DNA of 64,000 nucleotides, from the IMG/VR virus record IMGVR_UViG_3300000553_000030, positions 1-64,000 of that record. The stretch is one strand, 5' to 3'. The translations under genes were made by a program, and so were the position numbers. The stretch comes from a virus. Under the pieces are notes generated by a model. The model was not told the DNA's origin, did no database searches, and was given only the letters and a program-made list of their open reading frames with translations. Below are positions 24,322 through 32,945 of this stretch, piece after piece. Every line of letters begins with the position of its first letter. Positions within the stretch are counted from its first letter, which is position 1.

Positions 24322-25789
24322 CACGTTAAATAATGACTTTAATAAGTTCTCAAAAGAATGGACAAATACTTTCCAGTATAACGAGTTTATTTATGACCAT
24401 TTTCTTTTGATGGTATCTAATTTTCCAATATTAGAAAACCATTTTCGTATTGTCGAGCAAACCCGCTCTGGTTTCGGAGAGAAGGCTTTCAGATATCTTT
24501 GGGCGTTGGTTGCGTCACAAATTCCCAAGAATGGAAAATTTCTTGAAATTGGGGTCTATAAGGGGTCGATAATGAGTTTGATGCAAGTCCTATCGGACAG
24601 TTTGGACAAGAACATTGAAATACATGGTCTAACTCCATTAAGTACGGCGGGTGACAAATATTCAAATTATGAGCAACAGGACTATTTTCAATGTATACAA
24701 AATTTATACAAAAATCTCAACATTCCTACTGATAAGATAAAAATTTATCGCGGCTTATCCACTGACCCGATACTCCAAGAACTAGTGTTGAGAGATGGGC
24801 CATTTAATGCAATTTATGTTGATGGTGGCCATGACTATCAGACAGTTTGTAGTGATATAAAATTTGCTGCTTCCATTTTGGCTGATGGTGGACTATTAAT
24901 TATGGATGATGCGTCGTCACTGTTGAATATCAACCATCACAATGATAGGACTGTTGGACATGAAGATGTCGCGTTAGCTATAAAAGACAAACTCGACACA
25001 AGTTTCGAGTTTAGGCATCTTTTTGCGTGCGGGCATAATAGAATATGGAGAAAAGAAACCCGAAATGTCCCGAAAATACATTTATTAATAGACTATTACA
25101 AGAATCCACGACCAGAACGGTCAGCGGAAATAGATTTTTGTTTTAATGAGAATATCAATACCAAAGAATTTGATTTTATTCATATCTTCAAGTCCTCAGA
25201 TTTGCCAGATACGGAAATACCAAAAAATGTAATTATCAATGAGGTAAATACTAGACTGACATATCAATATTATTTTGAGTATGCTAAGAACAATATTCCC
25301 AGCGATGATATTGTGGTATTAAGCAATTCCGATATATTCTTTGATGAATCAATATTAAAAACAAAAGACATTGATTTGTCTGACAAGGTGCTGGCGTTGA
25401 CAAGATTTTGCCCATACTTGGGACATTGGACAAATGATAACAACATTTTGATACCATATCATAGCCATGATAGGTCGCAAGACGTATGGGTTTGGAAAAA
25501 TCCGCTCAAATATACTGGTGATGATTTTAATTTTGGTATAGGTATAATTGGGTGTGATAACAAACTGGCATTTCAATTGCACAAACATGGCTATCAGGTT
25601 TGGAACCCAAGTTTCTCCATAATAACGTATCACAAACATGCAGAACGAAATGATAGCTCCGACCAAGGACCTGCAAATAAACGATTACCCGGAACATATA
25701 TGTTCGTAAATGCGTGTTTTTTAGAAAATATTAACAAAGCCAATTACAAAAAATATATATATGTTAATAAGATTATAGGGACAAAATGA
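24314..25789 (+). CDS. Two-domain protein: methyltransferase plus glycosyltransferase-like domain (491 aa)
   Basis: Residues 1-255 form a methyltransferase (FLEIGVYKGSIMSLM; AIYVDGGHDYQTVCSDI). Residues 260-491 contain IVVLSNSDIFFDES and FNFGIGIIGCDNKLA, a pattern of phage and eukaryotic-virus glycosyltransferase-like domains. The fusion couples sugar transfer and methylation in one chain. Start overlaps the upstream gene by eight bases. Confidence 0.68.
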   Translation: MINTLNNDFNKFSKEWTNTFQYNEFIYDHFLLMVSNFPILENHFRIVEQTRSGFGEKAFRYLWALVASQIPKNGKFLEIGVYKGSIMSLMQVLSDSLDKNIEIHGLTPLSTAGDKYSNYEQQDYFQCIQNLYKNLNIPTDKIKIYRGLSTDPILQELVLRDGPFNAIYVDGGHDYQTVCSDIKFAASILADGGLLIMDDASSLLNINHHNDRTVGHEDVALAIKDKLDTSFEFRHLFACGHNRIWRKETRNVPKIHLLIDYYKNPRPERSAEIDFCFNENINTKEFDFIHIFKSSDLPDTEIPKNVIINEVNTRLTYQYYFEYAKNNIPSDDIVVLSNSDIFFDESILKTKDIDLSDKVLALTRFCPYLGHWTNDNNILIPYHSHDRSQDVWVWKNPLKYTGDDFNFGIGIIGCDNKLAFQLHKHGYQVWNPSFSIITYHKHAERNDSSDQGPANKRLPGTYMFVNACFLENINKANYKKYIYVNKIIGTK

Positions 25790-26640
25790 ATGATATAATA
25801 AAATCTACAGACATTTATAGAGAACAATTCATAAGCGTTTTGAAACAAACCAAGAACCATTATGAATCAGTGTACACAGAATATACCACACCTTCCAATA
25901 GATACACAATAAAATATTATAAATGGATGCATCCATATCAAGGAGATTGGGAAAAGCGGGAAGCATTCACCGATGGTATTCTTGATTTTTTGAAGGCCAA
26001 CATAAAACCAAATAGCGTGGTATTAGATGTGGGCGCTCAAGCTGGTATACTTTCGGTAGCCTTTGCTCAATTTGCAAAAAAGGTCATATCATTTGAGCCG
26101 AATCCAGCCGTCTTTGAAGTAGTGGCTAAAAATTGTGAAATATACAAGAATATTGTTCCATACAATCTGGCCTGCTCTAGAAACGAAGAAATTCTTGAGT
26201 TTCACTACTCCGATAATGGGTTTTGTAATGGTGGCTTTGCAACTGAATGTGAAGCTGGGGTAGGTGTTACCGGGCACGTTATTCCAATGGATGTATACGC
26301 AACAAATTTGAATGATTTTATGAATGAACATCATCTTGAAGATATTGATAAAATATCCTTAATCAAAATTGATGCTGAAGGCCATGACAAGGAAATCATA
26401 AAGACAATATATCCAATCCTAAACAAAGTAAGACCGATAATGATGGCAGAGCTTTATTCTGGACTACACGCGGCCGAAATCGTGGATTTAATCAAAACAA
26501 TCCGTGACATCAAATATGATATGTATGATATCAACATAAACAATGAGGGGTTGGAAGATATCTCACATAGAAAACTGATAAATAGTATCAACGATGTTAA
26601 AGTCGGGTCATTATGCAATTTATTATGTCTTCCGAGGTAA
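25786..26640 (+). CDS. FkbM-family methyltransferase (284 aa)
   Basis: VVLDVGAQAGILSVAFAQFAKKVISFEPNP is the FkbM SAM-binding motif, followed later by LIKIDAEGHDKEII, the family's second signature. These enzymes methylate hydroxyls of sugars or natural products. Overlaps the upstream stop by four bases (ATGA). Confidence 0.83.
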   Translation: MNDIIKSTDIYREQFISVLKQTKNHYESVYTEYTTPSNRYTIKYYKWMHPYQGDWEKREAFTDGILDFLKANIKPNSVVLDVGAQAGILSVAFAQFAKKVISFEPNPAVFEVVAKNCEIYKNIVPYNLACSRNEEILEFHYSDNGFCNGGFATECEAGVGVTGHVIPMDVYATNLNDFMNEHHLEDIDKISLIKIDAEGHDKEIIKTIYPILNKVRPIMMAELYSGLHAAEIVDLIKTIRDIKYDMYDININNEGLEDISHRKLINSINDVKVGSLCNLLCLPR

Positions 26641-26641
26641 T

Positions 26642-27820
26642 ATGCTTATAAGTTTTATCATACCAACAAAAAACAATCTACAATATTTAAAAAATGCGTA
26701 TAATAGTATTAGAAAATATTACACTCAACATGAAATTGTAATACTGGATGATGCATCCTCCGATGGTACAGGGGAATGGTTAAAGTGTTTAAATGATAAA
26801 AATCTTACAATACACTTAAATACAAACGCGCCTGTAGGACACACGATATTATACAATATTGGCGTTAAGATGTGTAGGTATAATGTATTCAGCATTTTTC
26901 ACGCGGATATGATATGTGGCCCAAATTATATTGAAAATTTAACAAAACATCTTCGAGATAAAACGGTAGTATCTGCCACTAGAATTGAGCCCCCTTTACA
27001 TCCTACAGGAAAAGAAAAAATTACAAAAAATTTTGGCATGAATCATGACGACATCAATTTTAAAGAATTTAAAGATTTTTGTCTAATAACACAAAAAGAA
27101 AACGAAAATGTTACTACCAAAGGAATTTTTGCTCCATGGCTGATGTACAAAAATGATTTTTTAATCATTGGTGGACATGATGAAGTATTTGCGCCCTTCC
27201 CATTTGAAGACAGTGATATATTTCAACGGTTTATATTGAATGGTTATAATATCATCCAAAGCCGGGATTCTCTGGTATATCATTTAACATGTCGCGGGCA
27301 TAGATGGACAGAACAAATCCAAAAAGATGATGATTATTATAAACAATGTGTTGATAGAAATTCTAAAAATTTTTTGAGAAAATGGGGAAGCTGGATTAAA
27401 AATGACGAATATTCTTACCCAATTATAAAAAACAAATATGACATCGGTCTTATAATCAGAAATTGTAATGAACAATTATTGGCAGCATTGGAGCCAATGT
27501 TTTCAACCATATATACCGACTGCCAGTTCAATGATTACATAAAATTTAACCAACCAAACACAAAATTCAATTTGACAAAACGCATACAATCCATTAATAC
27601 AGATAAAACAAATGACATTATTATAGAGTTTGATGCCAAACAATTGAATCAAGAGAATTTCTCATTTTTAACCACACAACTAACGGACGTTATCATTGAG
27701 TCCGGTGAAGTTGGTACATTAGAGTACGATATCTTCAAATTCACTATAAATCAGTTAAATCCTCTACAAAATAGACTAATTACAACGACAGACCCACACT
27801 ATACATCACAGCTATTATGA
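26642..27820 (+). CDS. Glycosyltransferase family 2 (392 aa)
   Basis: LISFIIPTKNNLQYL, EIVILDDASSDGTGEW and SIFHADMICGPNY mark the nucleotide-sugar-binding GT-A domain, with FEDSDIFQRFILNG as the acceptor-site region and a C-terminal extension of about 130 residues of unknown fold. I use the ATG at 26642, immediately after the upstream stop. Last gene of the glycan operon. Confidence 0.8.
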   Translation: MLISFIIPTKNNLQYLKNAYNSIRKYYTQHEIVILDDASSDGTGEWLKCLNDKNLTIHLNTNAPVGHTILYNIGVKMCRYNVFSIFHADMICGPNYIENLTKHLRDKTVVSATRIEPPLHPTGKEKITKNFGMNHDDINFKEFKDFCLITQKENENVTTKGIFAPWLMYKNDFLIIGGHDEVFAPFPFEDSDIFQRFILNGYNIIQSRDSLVYHLTCRGHRWTEQIQKDDDYYKQCVDRNSKNFLRKWGSWIKNDEYSYPIIKNKYDIGLIIRNCNEQLLAALEPMFSTIYTDCQFNDYIKFNQPNTKFNLTKRIQSINTDKTNDIIIEFDAKQLNQENFSFLTTQLTDVIIESGEVGTLEYDIFKFTINQLNPLQNRLITTTDPHYTSQLL

Positions 27821-27920
27821 TTATTCGTATAACAGTAACAGTTACGCTAATCCTCTCTCGTTAGGCAAAAACCCCCGCACCTATTAAAATCATCATGCTA
27901 CTATTTCATTTAAATTAATA

Positions 27921-27950
27921 TTATCTTTTTTTATCTTTTTTTATCTTTTC
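27921..27950 (+). repeat. Tandem 10-bp T-tract repeat before RHH cassette 4
   Basis: TTATCTTTTT occurs three times in direct tandem (last copy ends C). It lies in the 155-bp gap between the glycan operon and the RHH gene, about 13 bp upstream of the CTATTTATTA box. The rest of the gap (27821-27920) shows no gene and only a weak GTAACAGTTAC inverted repeat. Confidence 0.65.
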
Positions 27951-27963
27951 AGTGTTCAAGATA

Positions 27964-27973
27964 CTATTTATTA
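27964..27973 (+). promoter_or_regulatory. CTATTTATTA box of RHH-endonuclease cassette 4
   Basis: Two bases before the RHH start codon at 27976 and downstream of the tandem repeat; candidate late promoter. Confidence 0.5.
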
Positions 27974-27975
27974 GT

Positions 27976-28149
27976 ATGAAAAACATAAAAATATCAGACG
28001 GAACACATACAATGTTAAAAGAATATTGCAAACAAAAATCTCTTAAAATAAGCAATTGGGTAGATGGTGTATTAAATTACATTGTTACAAACAACACCAA
28101 AAATGAAAAGGAGAAGGAATGCCCAAATATACAACCAAAAAATTTATAA
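27976..28149 (+). CDS. Ribbon-helix-helix leader protein of cassette 4 (57 aa)
   Basis: Strand KNIKIS, helix A (THTMLKEYCKQKS) and helix B (ISNWVDGVLNYIV) give the clearest RHH pattern of the set. The endonuclease start at 28119 lies 31 bases inside its 3' end, behind GGAGAAGGA encoded by the RHH codons. Confidence 0.76.
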   Translation: MKNIKISDGTHTMLKEYCKQKSLKISNWVDGVLNYIVTNNTKNEKEKECPNIQPKNL

Positions 28150-29246
28150 AAAAATCAAAATTAATTCATCAACTGAGATATGATTATTCTCATGTAAACT
28201 ATGTTAATAGTCAATTGATGGTAAAAATAATTTGTCCAAAACACGGTAGTTTTTTACAAACACCGAACAACCACTTGGCGGGCCATGGATGCGCCAAATG
28301 TGGGTGGAAAATTCCTAGAAAACTTAAAACTCTCGGAATAGATGAATTTATACGAAAGTCAAAATTAATTCATAAAAACAAATATTTGTATGATAAATTT
28401 ATTTATATCAACGCGCACACTAAAGGAATACTTCAATGCCGACTTCATGGGAAATTTTTGCAATCCCCAAATAACCATTTGAGCGGGAAGGGCTGTTACC
28501 GTTGTAGAAAATCGCGGCCAACATTTACAACGGAAGATTTTATAAAAAAAGCAAGCCAGTGTCACAAAAATAAATATGATTACACAAAAACAAAATACAT
28601 TAATTACAAACACAAAGTAATTATTAGTTGTCCAATTCATGGGGAGTTTTTACAAACACCATCCGGACATTTAAATGGAAGAGGATGTTTGAAATGTTTT
28701 TGTTCTCGAAGAACATTTACCATAGACGAATTTAAAGAAAGGGCAAAAATTGTTCATAACTCAAAATATGACTATTCCAAAATATTTTACATAAACACAA
28801 CAACACATATTAGTATAATATGCCCAATTCATGGAATTTTCAGTCAAACGCCAAACAAACATCTGTCTGGTAGGGGGTGTAAGAAATGTGGTAGAGAGAA
28901 CATGAGAACAGGCTCGGTATCAAAAGCAGAAACCGCGTTTCTTGATTATATGAAAATTGAGAAACACAACAGAAATAAATATATAAACGGTTATTATGTT
29001 GATGGTATAAAAAACAACACAATTTACGAGTTCCTTGGAGATTATTGGCACGGCAACCCCAACAAATTTAATCACAAAAAATTAAATAAATCTGTAAAAA
29101 TAACATTTGGAAGTTTGTATGAAAAAACATTCAAAAGACTTAATGAATTAAAAAAAGGCAATTTTACCGTAAAATACATATGGGAATCAGATTGGTATAG
29201 GTTTGTTAAAAATCCCGATTCAAAACTAAAAATATTGGAATTATAA
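28119..29246 (+). CDS. Homing endonuclease, four HG-finger repeats plus Vsr-like domain
   Basis: Four tandem modules each contain IHxxKYDYSxxxY and CPxHGxFxQTPxxHLxGxGCxKC. A linker with SKAETAFLDYM leads to IYEFLGDYWHGNP and YIWESDW, the EDxHD core. With 375 residues it is the longest of this type here. It lies after the glycan operon and before a membrane protein, so no broken host gene is evident. Its stop overlaps the next ATG by one base. Confidence 0.85.
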   Translation: MPKYTTKKFIKKSKLIHQLRYDYSHVNYVNSQLMVKIICPKHGSFLQTPNNHLAGHGCAKCGWKIPRKLKTLGIDEFIRKSKLIHKNKYLYDKFIYINAHTKGILQCRLHGKFLQSPNNHLSGKGCYRCRKSRPTFTTEDFIKKASQCHKNKYDYTKTKYINYKHKVIISCPIHGEFLQTPSGHLNGRGCLKCFCSRRTFTIDEFKERAKIVHNSKYDYSKIFYINTTTHISIICPIHGIFSQTPNKHLSGRGCKKCGRENMRTGSVSKAETAFLDYMKIEKHNRNKYINGYYVDGIKNNTIYEFLGDYWHGNPNKFNHKKLNKSVKITFGSLYEKTFKRLNELKKGNFTVKYIWESDWYRFVKNPDSKLKILEL

Positions 29247-29590
29247 TGAATGTCCTCATAACAGTCATAACTACAAATGTTATATGTCTTATACTTTTTT
29301 TCAATACCGACGTTTTGGTTGAATATGGGCGTATATTTAAATTAATAAAGAAATGGCTCAAAATCGACCAATTTGACGAAGCCTATAAGAATGACTTTGA
29401 ATTGACTTACCACCAATATCTACGAATTAACTACAATTGCTTCTTCGTCAGATTAATAACATGTCCGATTTGTTTGGCGTTTTGGATATCCTTAATTGGA
29501 TGTATAATTTGTGGTATTATAACAAGTCTACCGATTGTCTACCTATTATCTATATTTTTGTACTATTTATTTGTAAAGATACAAAGATGA
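29246..29590 (+). CDS. Small membrane protein (114 aa), DUF1360-like
   Basis: An N-terminal hydrophobic segment (VLITVITTNVICLILFF) and two C-terminal ones flank a polar region. RLITCPICLAFWISLIGC is the motif of a phage/bacterial membrane family with a CPxC pair. Likely three membrane spans. Its stop overlaps the next start. Confidence 0.6.
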   Translation: MNVLITVITTNVICLILFFNTDVLVEYGRIFKLIKKWLKIDQFDEAYKNDFELTYHQYLRINYNCFFVRLITCPICLAFWISLIGCIICGIITSLPIVYLLSIFLYYLFVKIQR

Positions 29591-29868
29591 TTATAAATAA
29601 TTTCTCCGAATTTTCAAATTTAGTAATGCGATGCAATCTACAAGGAATATCGCCATTTTCGTCGTTTATATCTCTTGTTAATGATTATAAGGCACATTGT
29701 AATTGTATTAACCCAACAGAAAAGAGTATAAAACGAGATAGATGTGTTGATGCTTATGTTAGACTAGTAAACACTACACTATCTAGTTATATGACAATGA
29801 TTAAGAGTGTATTTAAATCTGGACCAATAACATTTTCAAATAATGGAAAAGTTATTAAAACTTACTAG
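29587..29868 (+). CDS. Hypothetical protein (93 aa)
   Basis: Start chosen at 29587 because ATGA overlaps the upstream stop. Mostly helical. It converges with the minus-strand gene ending at 29855; the two coding regions overlap by 14 bases with no room for a terminator. Confidence 0.5.
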   Translation: MIINNFSEFSNLVMRCNLQGISPFSSFISLVNDYKAHCNCINPTEKSIKRDRCVDAYVRLVNTTLSSYMTMIKSVFKSGPITFSNNGKVIKTY

Positions 29869-30328
29869 AATGTAACAATTTCTGTGCGGTTTTCTTTACC
29901 AAATCATTAATATCTTTTGCCATAGTAACACCGTATCTATGACACACAATATCAACATTGCCTTTACGATAAAACCCATCTGGACAACATACCACCATCT
30001 TATCTAAAAATAAACCCATTTCTAAAAGTGTTATAGGACTTTTGGTGGCAGGGTCAATATAACACGAAATAACTGTAGCTGCTTCTTGACCAGCCAATTC
30101 CCATTCCACCTGTTCTCTAAATTGTGGATTAGACATTTCTTGAGTCCAACTAGAATTCCAATCGTTTCTTCTTGGATTTAAAATTACAAGATTTTTAACA
30201 TCTTTCATTTTATTAGAAATTTTATCTTGCCAATCGACAGCGTTACCCATCTCTATACTACCACACAAAAATATGGCCTTTTCATTTTTGTCCAACACGA
30301 AATTTTCTGGTGCTTTCAATAGTCTCAT
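29855..30328 (-). CDS. Nucleoside 2-deoxyribosyltransferase-like protein (157 aa)
   Basis: AIFLCGSIEMGNAVDWQ, ILNPRRNDW and a later VEWELAG with ITLLEMGLF match the nucleoside deoxyribosyltransferase-like family found in many phages. The start at 30328 has GGAT upstream. A role in nucleotide metabolism or base modification is likely; substrate unknown. Confidence 0.7.
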   Translation of the reverse strand: MRLLKAPENFVLDKNEKAIFLCGSIEMGNAVDWQDKISNKMKDVKNLVILNPRRNDWNSSWTQEMSNPQFREQVEWELAGQEAATVISCYIDPATKSPITLLEMGLFLDKMVVCCPDGFYRKGNVDIVCHRYGVTMAKDINDLVKKTAQKLLHSSKF

Positions 30329-30329
30329 A

Positions 30330-30800
30330 TTAATAATCCTTATCCACATTGTTATAAATGTCTATTATTCTGATAAATCGTCCATCATATCCCATACAGG
30401 TCGCAATTTGTTCTAATCTTCCAACAAACATAAACGTTAATTGTATTTGTTTATCATTAAACTTATATGATTTTAACAAGTTTACCAAAAATTTCCATTT
30501 TTTATCATGATTTTTTACATTTTGATCATCAGTTAATTTCGAGCTAAAATTAAACACAATATCATCAATTGAATCGTATATTTTATCTCTATGTTCATCT
30601 TCTAAATCCATATAACCAAATATAAAATCATTTAAATTCTCATGAAAGTCTTTAATAATAGCATCTGCCAATTGTTCTTTAAAAACCACACATGTACATT
30701 TCTCATCTGTACATTTATTTTCTTCTTTATTATTTAAATTTACTGTGTGATCATAAATAAACCCATTATCAGAATTTTTATTATCGGTTTCGTTGTTCAT
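30330..30800 (-). CDS. Hypothetical acidic protein (156 aa)
   Basis: Begins with an Asn/Asp/Glu-rich segment and has a CTDEKCTCVVF cysteine cluster at about residues 35-45; the rest is helical and acidic. It overlaps the upstream gene's stop by four bases. Not recognised. Confidence 0.5.
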   Translation of the reverse strand: MNNETDNKNSDNGFIYDHTVNLNNKEENKCTDEKCTCVVFKEQLADAIIKDFHENLNDFIFGYMDLEDEHRDKIYDSIDDIVFNFSSKLTDDQNVKNHDKKWKFLVNLLKSYKFNDKQIQLTFMFVGRLEQIATCMGYDGRFIRIIDIYNNVDKDY

Positions 30801-31039
30801 ATTATCCTATTATTTTGTTGAGATTGGTGTTCTAGTAATACATCCGAAAATGGCCGTTGTTCTTTAAACGATTTATCCATTAACTTTTGGTGTAATATCA
30901 ATTCATCTATAGTTTTATCTTTATTTTGTTTAACAATATTTCTTAACATTCTTTTTCGTAAGTTCATAGGAAAATTAGAATCTGTCAAAGAAAGCAATTC
31001 CTGATATTGTTTGGATGATGTTGACAGTTTAATTTTCAT
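30797..31039 (-). CDS. Small hypothetical protein (80 aa)
   Basis: A basic, helical 80-residue protein ending in a Gln/Asn-rich tail. Overlaps genes on both sides by four bases, so it belongs to a translationally coupled operon with the dNMP kinase. Confidence 0.5.
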   Translation of the reverse strand: MKIKLSTSSKQYQELLSLTDSNFPMNLRKRMLRNIVKQNKDKTIDELILHQKLMDKSFKEQRPFSDVLLEHQSQQNNRII

Positions 31040-31644
31040 AGTTTATCCATTGCTGATTTAACGATATCACGAAGTTTTTCATCTTTCAACATTGCCATAT
31101 AACTGTCACCATTATATGTTTGCCACTCAACTGCTACATCCGCATTTCTCTTTACAATTGGGTCATTAAATGTTTCATGTTCGTTTGCTGGTTCTGTGAA
31201 AATCCTGGTGATTCCTTTTAAGTCATATTTAGATACATGAATTAATTTACCACCCATAACAGTTTTAATCCATTCCACTTCATCACAAGGATAAATTGAA
31301 TAACGGATATCAGTAATAATATTAACATTTGCATCACTCTTATCCAAATCCTCTTTAAGCTTGGAAGTCCAATATTTACCTTCCGATTGTTTCCTTTTAA
31401 CATCACCATACCATACTAAAAATTCCCTAAATATGTTCTTTTCTTCGGTTTTCTCTGTCCAAATACTAAGTCCTAAATTTTTTTGAACAAACTCCTCACA
31501 ATCTTTTTTTAATTGATATGCTAACGCAAATGTTTTAGTAGATATCCCCCTCTCTTTGTAAATATCACACATTATATCCGCAAACGAATTTTTTCCACTG
31601 CGAGCAACCCCGCTAATGCCTATATATTTTTTAGTTGTTATCAT
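31036..31644 (-). CDS. Deoxynucleoside monophosphate kinase-like P-loop protein
   Basis: GISGVARSGKNSFAD is a P-loop (GxxxxGKN-S) typical of phage dNMP kinases (T4 gp1/T5 type), with IITDIRYSIYPCDEVEW as the D-x-R motif further on. It would phosphorylate dNMPs for phage DNA synthesis. The start at 31644 lies inside the 3' end of the GIY-YIG endonuclease gene, whose codons supply GGAAAG as ribosome binding site; an ATG at 31671 would lack one. Confidence 0.75.
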   Translation of the reverse strand: MITTKKYIGISGVARSGKNSFADIMCDIYKERGISTKTFALAYQLKKDCEEFVQKNLGLSIWTEKTEEKNIFREFLVWYGDVKRKQSEGKYWTSKLKEDLDKSDANVNIITDIRYSIYPCDEVEWIKTVMGGKLIHVSKYDLKGITRIFTEPANEHETFNDPIVKRNADVAVEWQTYNGDSYMAMLKDEKLRDIVKSAMDKL

Positions 31645-32617
31645 ATATTCTTTCCAATTTCCAACCAACACTATTTTTGTTATATCGAATCATACCGATT
31701 GTTATTTTAGTGTTATGTTTTTTGTTATAATCATCTATAAATTCTCTAAGTATTTTCCCACCTTTAATATTAATACTTTTCCCATCATATGTCAACTTAT
31801 ATAAAACTCTGTGTTGGTCGGCGATTTTTTCAATTACTTCGGGTGGATGAGATTTACCGTAAAATGGATTATTTTCTCCGTTAAAATTCGCATGATTATC
31901 TTTTAAACTCTTTCTCCATATATCAAAATCCATCCAATCCTTGTTATACATGTAATGAGTTTTACCTTTATTTTTATCACTGGTTTTTCTAGTATTACTA
32001 ATATTTTGTTTCCATTCTTCAGTCTTAACAATTCTAGACAACCGTTTCTTTCGTTCTTTTGTTAGTGTTATTCCTCTAACATACTTGTCTATCATTAATG
32101 CGTGGTTAATTCTAAGTTTTTTAAGTATTTCTTCTTTATTAGGATTATTGGTTAAATTATCCCCGCCTTCTCCACCGTGGCCGATATTACATAAGTTTGG
32201 ATTTATTAGTCTAATATCAGTTATTTCTTTGATTTCTCGTTTATATGCAGATGTTTCGTCTACATTTTCTAATATTTTTTTATATATGACGTTTCCATTT
32301 CTATTTAAAATTTGTTTAATTTTATTAAACAAGTGTCTATTATTATTGGGTATTTTATTCTTTTTTACCAGTTGTTCATGTTTATACATTCTCCTACCAA
32401 ACCCCTTTCCTACATAAAAAACAACGCCATTCATAGAATCAATTAGATGATAAACATAATATTTTTTTCTTTCTATAATAATAGTCGAGTCGTTCTTTAT
32501 TAAGTTTGATTTTGTTTTTTTCGTAATATCTTCTTTGCCTTTCCCTGTGTTGTTTAGCAAGTTCTTCTTTGGTTCTGTTAAGTTTTTTTCTTCCCATAAT
32601 GTTTCCATATCATTCAT
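31631..32617 (-). CDS. GIY-YIG homing endonuclease
   Basis: YYVYHLIDSMNGVVFYVGKGFGRRMYKHE is a GIY-YIG nuclease domain (Y-x-Y...Y-V-G, then the conserved Arg), followed by ExNxE-like VDETSAYKREIKEI. The C-terminal half carries repeats of NUMOD-like DNA-binding sequence (ENNPFYGKSHPPEVIEK). The ORF is open from 32617 with AGGAATAAA before its ATG, but 32439-32597 also encode an MGRK leader in another frame, and the true nuclease start may be internal. It sits just before the dNMP kinase gene. Confidence 0.82.
   Translation of the reverse strand: MNDMETLWEEKNLTEPKKNLLNNTGKGKEDITKKTKSNLIKNDSTIIIERKKYYVYHLIDSMNGVVFYVGKGFGRRMYKHEQLVKKNKIPNNNRHLFNKIKQILNRNGNVIYKKILENVDETSAYKREIKEITDIRLINPNLCNIGHGGEGGDNLTNNPNKEEILKKLRINHALMIDKYVRGITLTKERKKRLSRIVKTEEWKQNISNTRKTSDKNKGKTHYMYNKDWMDFDIWRKSLKDNHANFNGENNPFYGKSHPPEVIEKIADQHRVLYKLTYDGKSINIKGGKILREFIDDYNKKHNTKITIGMIRYNKNSVGWKLERIYDNN
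32439..32597 (-). CDS. MGRK-type basic leader ORF (52 aa) before the GIY-YIG endonuclease
   Basis: Starts MGRKKLNRTKEELAKQ, then RRYYEKNKIKLNKERL and YYYRKKK. The first 23 bases are the same as in the leader at 2526-2672 apart from the last base, and the protein pattern is shared with those at 45663 and 58401, where the alternative frame is not open. GGAAACATT before the ATG could serve as a ribosome binding site. Confidence 0.65.
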   Translation of the reverse strand: MGRKKLNRTKEELAKQHRERQRRYYEKNKIKLNKERLDYYYRKKKILCLSSN

Positions 32618-32672
32618 ATTTTATTCCTATACATATAAATATTAAGTCACGGAATAAAACGTCACGAAAATG

Positions 32673-32945
32673 TCAATTATTTTTTTGTAATTTATATCCT
32701 ACCACTTCATTATTTTTATTATATTTAAATGTATATTTATCACCGTCGCTTAAAAAGTCAGTGGCGCTAGATGAAAATGGAATACATTCTCCGGGATGAT
32801 GCTTTCTTAATTTTTTCAATACATTATCCATGTCTTTTATTGGATTTCCTGTGTTTGATTTGTACAATTGATTTCCATTATCAAACACATATACACCGGC
32901 ATAAGTTTCTGGTTTAAATTCTTCATAATCCACACATATCATCAT
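32673..32945 (-). CDS. Hypothetical protein (90 aa)
   Basis: A small beta-rich protein with YAGVYVFDNGNQLYKS and KYTFKYNKNNEVVGYKL, suggesting a compact beta sheet. Follows the P-loop gene with a 3-bp gap. Function unknown. Confidence 0.5.
   Translation of the reverse strand: MMICVDYEEFKPETYAGVYVFDNGNQLYKSNTGNPIKDMDNVLKKLRKHHPGECIPFSSSATDFLSDGDKYTFKYNKNNEVVGYKLQKNN

Noticed and set aside
27821-27920. Terminator after the glycan operon
   Set aside because: GTAACAGTTAC is too short and not followed by a U-run; the C-rich stretch has no pairing partner.
27921-27950. CRISPR-like or satellite repeat
   Set aside because: Units are 10 bp, contiguous, with no spacers; they fit operator or curvature repeats.
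30489-30700. Plus-strand ORFs opposite the 29.9-36 kb minus-strand genes
   Set aside because: The minus-strand genes are tightly overlapped with ribosome binding sites; plus-strand frames are short with no start signals.
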